This document shows positions 7,501-10,814 of a stretch of DNA of 10,814 nt, piece after piece. The first letter of the stretch is position 1. Every line of letters starts with the position of its first letter. A model generated the notes under the pieces. The model was not told where the DNA came from. It ran no database searches and saw nothing but the letters and a program-made list of their open reading frames with translations. The position numbers were made by a program, and so were the translations under genes. Source of the stretch: an uncultured Ignavibacteria bacterium (GTDB lineage: Bacteria; Bacteroidota; Ignavibacteria; Kapaibacteriales; UBA2268); contig CAIWET010000378.1 of assembly GCA_903911805.1 (NCBI GenBank), forward strand, positions 1 to 10,814. Reading direction: 5' to 3'.

Positions 7501-7529
7501 AAAAAGAGAGGTAGTTTAAAAACTACCTC
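7501..7529 (-). terminator. Intrinsic terminator of the large secreted-protein gene
   Basis: GAGGTAGTTT (7508-7517) and AAACTACCTC (7520-7529) form a stem of eight or more pairs with a small A-rich loop. On the minus strand it is followed by TCTTTTT (complement of 7501-7507), and it begins about 15 bases past the stop codon at 7545. Confidence 0.78.
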
Positions 7530-7544
7530 CTAATAGATTAGACA

Positions 7545-10500
7545 TTATTTTACAATATTAACTTTTACTGATTCATTTACATTTAATCCTATTGCTCTTA
7601 CGATATAAACTCCAGAAATTAAATCATTTGTAGAATATGTAAAGTTATTAATTCCTTTTTTGAGTTCATTATTTGAAATTGTTCCAACTTTAATACCGTT
7701 CATATCAAAAATTGCAACTTCAATATTTTCTGCTTCATCAAGATTTAAATTAATCATTAATTCTTTTTGAGATTTATATACTTCTAAATTGCTAACAACA
7801 TTTTCATTATTATCAAATGGGCTAACTTCTGATTCATATTCATCCCAATTAGCTTCTGCTGCTGCTTTGCCAAAATATGCTGTATAAATACTTCTATATG
7901 AATAACCATATTTTTGGTCAAAATAATTCATTATTGATGTTCTCAAAGCTTGGCTACAATCGTTATACATTAAAATATCGGCAATTTTACCAATATAATA
8001 ATCATTTGTTCCTGAACCTCTAGTCAAATCCATATATCTCGTTCCATTTGATGATGCACCAATTCCATTATTATTTGAGTTTGTTGCAAATCCTGAGAAT
8101 AACATTGAACTAGAAACTTCACCATTAAGTGCTGTTCTTACTTTAGTGCCATTATATTCAACATTTAATAAATAATTTGTACCGTCAGCATCTGAAATTG
8201 ATTTTGAGAAATATCTTCTCTGTGATGAGTTCCATATTCCTACCCATACTTTTCCGCTATAAATATAGACATTCAAACCTGAATTTGAACCACCTAATTC
8301 TAATAGTACTTGTCTATTATTAGTATTTGTACTTAACATTTGGAAATATAAAAACAATGCTTTCGCACTATTATTATTCAATCTACCTGAATTTGAATTA
8401 TATGGCAATGTAAAGTAATCATTCCCATTAAGTGTCCAAGATTGCCAAGTGTCATTACTATTTCCTGCATAGCCACCATTAGCTGACAATGATGCATCAG
8501 GTGAATCTGGTGATGGTTCACCATAGCTAGTTGCGTCAGAATTTGAACTATTATTGTCTGACCAATTTCCACCGGAATTTTCATTATTCAAAGAAATTGA
8601 TGCAATTTGTCCATTTACTTGTGATGGAGCATCATCTGTTAAAACTGTTTGTGTTGTTCCATAAAATGTTCCAGCATTATTTTTAACATAAGGTCTCAAA
8701 TAATATGTTGTATTTGAATATAAAAATGGGTTTTCTGTATTGGCATCAGTATAATCTCTTGCAACGAAATTATCACCACCAATTATTTTTTCAAAACTTC
8801 CACTAGTCGCATTAGTACTACCATTCCAGAATGCAATTTTAATACAATCACCTACTCCTATTATTGGGAAATAAGCTGCTGTGCCAATATGTGAAGGGTC
8901 AATTTTTTCTCTTCTTGCATATACAACGCCATACTCAGTTACTGTAGAAGCTCCTGTGTTATCAAATGAAGCTGTATATTTAATTGAGTTATGTAAAACT
9001 TCTAATGTAGCATCTGGTGTATCCATTGTAGCTTCTGCTAATGTCCAAAAATGTTGAACTGAGCTTATTCCACGATCATAACAATTTGTATGTGTTCCAA
9101 AAGAAGTAAAAGCATAATAAGTTCCTCTTTGCAATGCAGAAGGTACACTTCCTAAATCATTTGTAAAAGTACCAGTACCAAATGTATTTTCTGCACCTGT
9201 AGAATGTGTAATTGTAGTAACTCCTGTACCTCCTAAATCAGGTGCATTGTTAATGGAATTTATTGAGTAATAAAATCCTCTTGCATCTAAATTTTCACCT
9301 CTTACATTGGTACAATTACCTTCTAATAATACATATCTGAAGTCTGTAGAACGATAATCTCCATCAGCTAATTGATGTAAGTATGTAGGAACTGTAGCAG
9401 TCATATCAGGTGTATTAACTGCAACGAATGTTTGTGGAGTTCCATAAGTAATTCCACTACAGTTTGTTGCATAAGTTCTATAAACATAAGTGTGACCACC
9501 AATTAAATTTGTCAAATTCATTGAAATCGGAATATTTGCTCCAGAATTTGACCAACCATTATCATTACTATTTGTATTAACAGGTTGACCTAATGTTTGA
9601 TCGCCCCATTGGAAACCTCTTGCTGTTGTTGGTGTACCACCGTTTTGACCAGTTTGAGTAACATTACCTGTTAATGTTGCATTTCCATAACACCAACTTG
9701 ATGACAATGTTGTTCCATTATCAACCAATGGTGGCTGAAAAACTGTTAATGTTGCAGTATTAGAAGTTGCAGATGGGTTACACCATCCACTAACTACACA
9801 ATAATATGTATAACCATTCATTGAATAAGGAGGTGCTGTAACTGTTAAAGTATTAGAAGTAACGCCAGAGTAATAAAATCCGTTAGATAAAATACCTGTT
9901 TGATTACAATACCATTGATATGAGATAAGTGTTCCACTACCAATTACTGAAAAACTTGGTGCTCCTGATAAATGACATACTGTTGCTGGATTACTTGGAT
10001 TGGTAACTCCTGGTGCAGTATATGAATAAACAATTACTTGTGTCCAACCACTATTCAATCCACCGCCTGTATTACGAACCCAATAATTACCTGGTGGTAG
10101 ATTTCTTGATGTTGCTGTTGAAGCATTATCAAACCAATAAACTCCACCATCTGGATCTGGATTATTCACGCTAACTGAAGCAAAATCATCAGGACAAACT
10201 GATTGACCATTTCCTAAAATTGTAGGGTCATCTGGTGTTACATATTGAGTACCAGCGAACCAAACTGTACCTGACCAAAAATAATTACCTGCTGTACCAC
10301 CATCATGTGTACAATCAGTATTTATATGAATATTGTCTCCATCGGTAAATGCTGTGGAGCCAGACCAAAGAGTATAATCTGTAAGAATAGTATTTGTACC
10401 AGCTTGGTGAGATCCAGAATAAGAAGCTGCATTTGATGAAGCCCATAAACCGAATGTTTCGCAACAAACATTTCCAGGTGTCGAAGCATTTATATAAATT

Positions 10501-10676
10501 CTATCCAAACTAATCCAATTACCACCAGCTCCAACAGAAAAAGTACCTGTTGTAGTAAATCCGGTATTGTCGTGTTGAGTAAAACTAATTCCTCCAATTA
10601 CACCTGTACCAGTTTTAGAAAAACCATTATTATTTGCAAATAAAACAATCAACAAAAAGAGAAAAAGCTTTTTCAT
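7545..10676 (-). CDS. Large secreted Ig/FN3/LamG-like protein with T9SS sorting domain
   Basis: A 1043-residue secreted protein, rich in Asn, Gly, Ser and Thr. The signal peptide starts MKKLFLFLLIVLF. An unassigned beta-rich region follows (about 25-230) with a vicinal Cys pair at 71-72. Next is an Ig-like domain (about 245-314) with a likely C257-C293 disulfide. Three degenerate FN3-like repeats follow (about 318-423, 428-545, 552-681), each with a GF/GV-Y start and an aromatic strand such as YYLRPYVKNNAGTFYG. A concanavalin A/LamG-like fold comes next (about 686-928), ending in the typical KIADILMYN and FDQKYGYS. A C-terminal sorting domain (about 961-1043) ends GVYIVRA and VKVNIVK, as in type A T9SS cargo. 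Outer-membrane secretion and surface attachment or release are inferred. It resembles adhesins or glycan-binding proteins, and no catalytic site is evident. The start at 10676 has GAGGTG upstream; the longer frame would begin inside the promoter. Confidence 0.88.
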   Translation of the reverse strand: MKKLFLFLLIVLFANNNGFSKTGTGVIGGISFTQHDNTGFTTTGTFSVGAGGNWISLDRIYINASTPGNVCCETFGLWASSNAASYSGSHQAGTNTILTDYTLWSGSTAFTDGDNIHINTDCTHDGGTAGNYFWSGTVWFAGTQYVTPDDPTILGNGQSVCPDDFASVSVNNPDPDGGVYWFDNASTATSRNLPPGNYWVRNTGGGLNSGWTQVIVYSYTAPGVTNPSNPATVCHLSGAPSFSVIGSGTLISYQWYCNQTGILSNGFYYSGVTSNTLTVTAPPYSMNGYTYYCVVSGWCNPSATSNTATLTVFQPPLVDNGTTLSSSWCYGNATLTGNVTQTGQNGGTPTTARGFQWGDQTLGQPVNTNSNDNGWSNSGANIPISMNLTNLIGGHTYVYRTYATNCSGITYGTPQTFVAVNTPDMTATVPTYLHQLADGDYRSTDFRYVLLEGNCTNVRGENLDARGFYYSINSINNAPDLGGTGVTTITHSTGAENTFGTGTFTNDLGSVPSALQRGTYYAFTSFGTHTNCYDRGISSVQHFWTLAEATMDTPDATLEVLHNSIKYTASFDNTGASTVTEYGVVYARREKIDPSHIGTAAYFPIIGVGDCIKIAFWNGSTNATSGSFEKIIGGDNFVARDYTDANTENPFLYSNTTYYLRPYVKNNAGTFYGTTQTVLTDDAPSQVNGQIASISLNNENSGGNWSDNNSSNSDATSYGEPSPDSPDASLSANGGYAGNSNDTWQSWTLNGNDYFTLPYNSNSGRLNNNSAKALFLYFQMLSTNTNNRQVLLELGGSNSGLNVYIYSGKVWVGIWNSSQRRYFSKSISDADGTNYLLNVEYNGTKVRTALNGEVSSSMLFSGFATNSNNNGIGASSNGTRYMDLTRGSGTNDYYIGKIADILMYNDCSQALRTSIMNYFDQKYGYSYRSIYTAYFGKAAAEANWDEYESEVSPFDNNENVVSNLEVYKSQKELMINLNLDEAENIEVAIFDMNGIKVGTISNNELKKGINNFTYSTNDLISGVYIVRAIGLNVNESVKVNIVK

Positions 10677-10680
10677 AACA

Positions 10681-10686
10681 CACCTC
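10681..10686 (-). promoter_or_regulatory. Shine-Dalgarno site of the large secreted-protein gene
   Basis: GAGGTG on the minus strand ends four bases before the ATG at 10676, giving a normal spacing for the GAGG core. It selects the start that produces an intact signal peptide. Confidence 0.75.
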
Positions 10687-10711
10687 GAATATTTTAATAA
10701 AAATCTAATAT

Positions 10712-10742
10712 CAAATATATAAGTAATCATATTATTTATCAA
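10712..10742 (-). promoter_or_regulatory. Bacteroidota-type promoter of the large secreted-protein gene
   Basis: On the minus strand, TTG (10740-10742) is followed after exactly 20 bases by TATATTTG (10712-10719). This matches every fixed position of TAnnTTTG and falls in the accepted 17-23 base spacing for the Bacteroidota primary sigma factor. Transcription would begin near 10705, about 30 bases before the ATG. The element overlaps the first codon of the longer open frame, so that start is unlikely. Confidence 0.62.
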
Positions 10743-10752
10743 GTTACAAAAA

Positions 10753-10769
10753 TAGTAAATAATTTACTA
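10753..10769. repeat. 17-base palindrome upstream of the -33 element
   Basis: TAGTAAAT (10753-10760) and ATTTACTA (10762-10769) form a perfect 8-bp inverted repeat around one A. It lies ten bases upstream of the proposed -33 element of the secreted-protein promoter, a usual place for an activator. The DNA is very AT-rich, so chance is a real alternative. Confidence 0.4.
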
Positions 10770-10814
10770 ATACCAACAAGTAATTTTACGTAGTTTTACA
10801 TTATAATTATAAAT

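Noticed and set aside
8378..8584. Minus-strand open frame of 68 codons, rich in His, Met and Gln, inside the large secreted-protein gene
   Set aside because: The unusual composition is the frame-shifted reading of Asn/Ser-rich codons of the LamG-like region. It has no independent start signal.
10677..10742. N-terminal extension of 22 codons on the large secreted protein
   Set aside because: It would hide the signal peptide, and its first codon overlaps the -33 promoter element. A good ribosome binding site marks the start at 10676.
10801..10812. 12-base palindrome TTATAATTATAA at the window end
   Set aside because: It is pure A/T sequence in a very AT-rich gap, where such palindromes are expected by chance.
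1..10814. Defence, mobile-element, CRISPR or tRNA features
   Set aside because: No regularly spaced repeats, transposase or integrase motifs, terminal inverted repeats or cloverleaf structures were seen. All long open frames are accounted for by recognised families.

Overview
The window is an AT-rich bacterial chromosome segment with seven protein-coding genes and no RNA genes, insertion sequences, CRISPR arrays or phage genes that I can see. Several features point to the Bacteroidota/Chlorobi (FCB) group. These are a secreted multidomain protein with a type IX secretion (T9SS) C-terminal sorting domain, a DUF1573 protein with the Cys-Gly-Cys motif, an FtsI with C-terminal PASTA repeats, a Rho with an N-terminal extension, and a promoter matching the Bacteroidota form TTG-N20-TAnnTTTG. 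Several starts are preceded by recognisable purine-rich Shine-Dalgarno sequences, which is uncommon in Bacteroidia and Flavobacteriia. A deeper branch such as Ignavibacteria or Kapabacteria is therefore possible; this placement is inference.

Layout, left to right. Positions 21-1574 (+) encode a membrane histidine kinase with no response regulator beside it in the window. Positions 1627-2370 (-) encode an exported DUF1573 protein, and a hairpin at 1573-1605 separates these two convergent genes. Positions 2499-3287 (+) encode a nitrilase-superfamily amidohydrolase. It converges on, and shares its stop-codon bases with, an overlapping pair on the minus strand: ftsI (3284-5377) and ftsL (5364-5708). 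This pair encodes the septal peptidoglycan transpeptidase and a small divisome coiled-coil partner. A 229-base gap (5709-5937) separates the pair from the divergent rho gene (5938-7440, +). Rho ends at a strong intrinsic terminator. A second hairpin then serves the last gene (7545-10676, -), which encodes a 1043-residue secreted Ig/FN3/LamG-like protein.

The genes are mostly housekeeping (division, transcription termination) mixed with surface and sensory genes. Only ftsL-ftsI looks like a true operon. The pair lacks the mraZ/rsmH and murE neighbours common in the dcw cluster. I do not see a new multi-gene system. The most checkable oddities are the stranded ftsL-ftsI pair, a repeated CTTAAATA motif in the ftsL-rho gap, the unassigned N-terminal part and atypical sorting domain of the large secreted protein, and a palindrome just upstream of its promoter.

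No gene-free stretch exceeds 300 bases. Starts of four genes were moved downstream of the longest open frame on the basis of ribosome binding sites, signal peptides or the promoter position.
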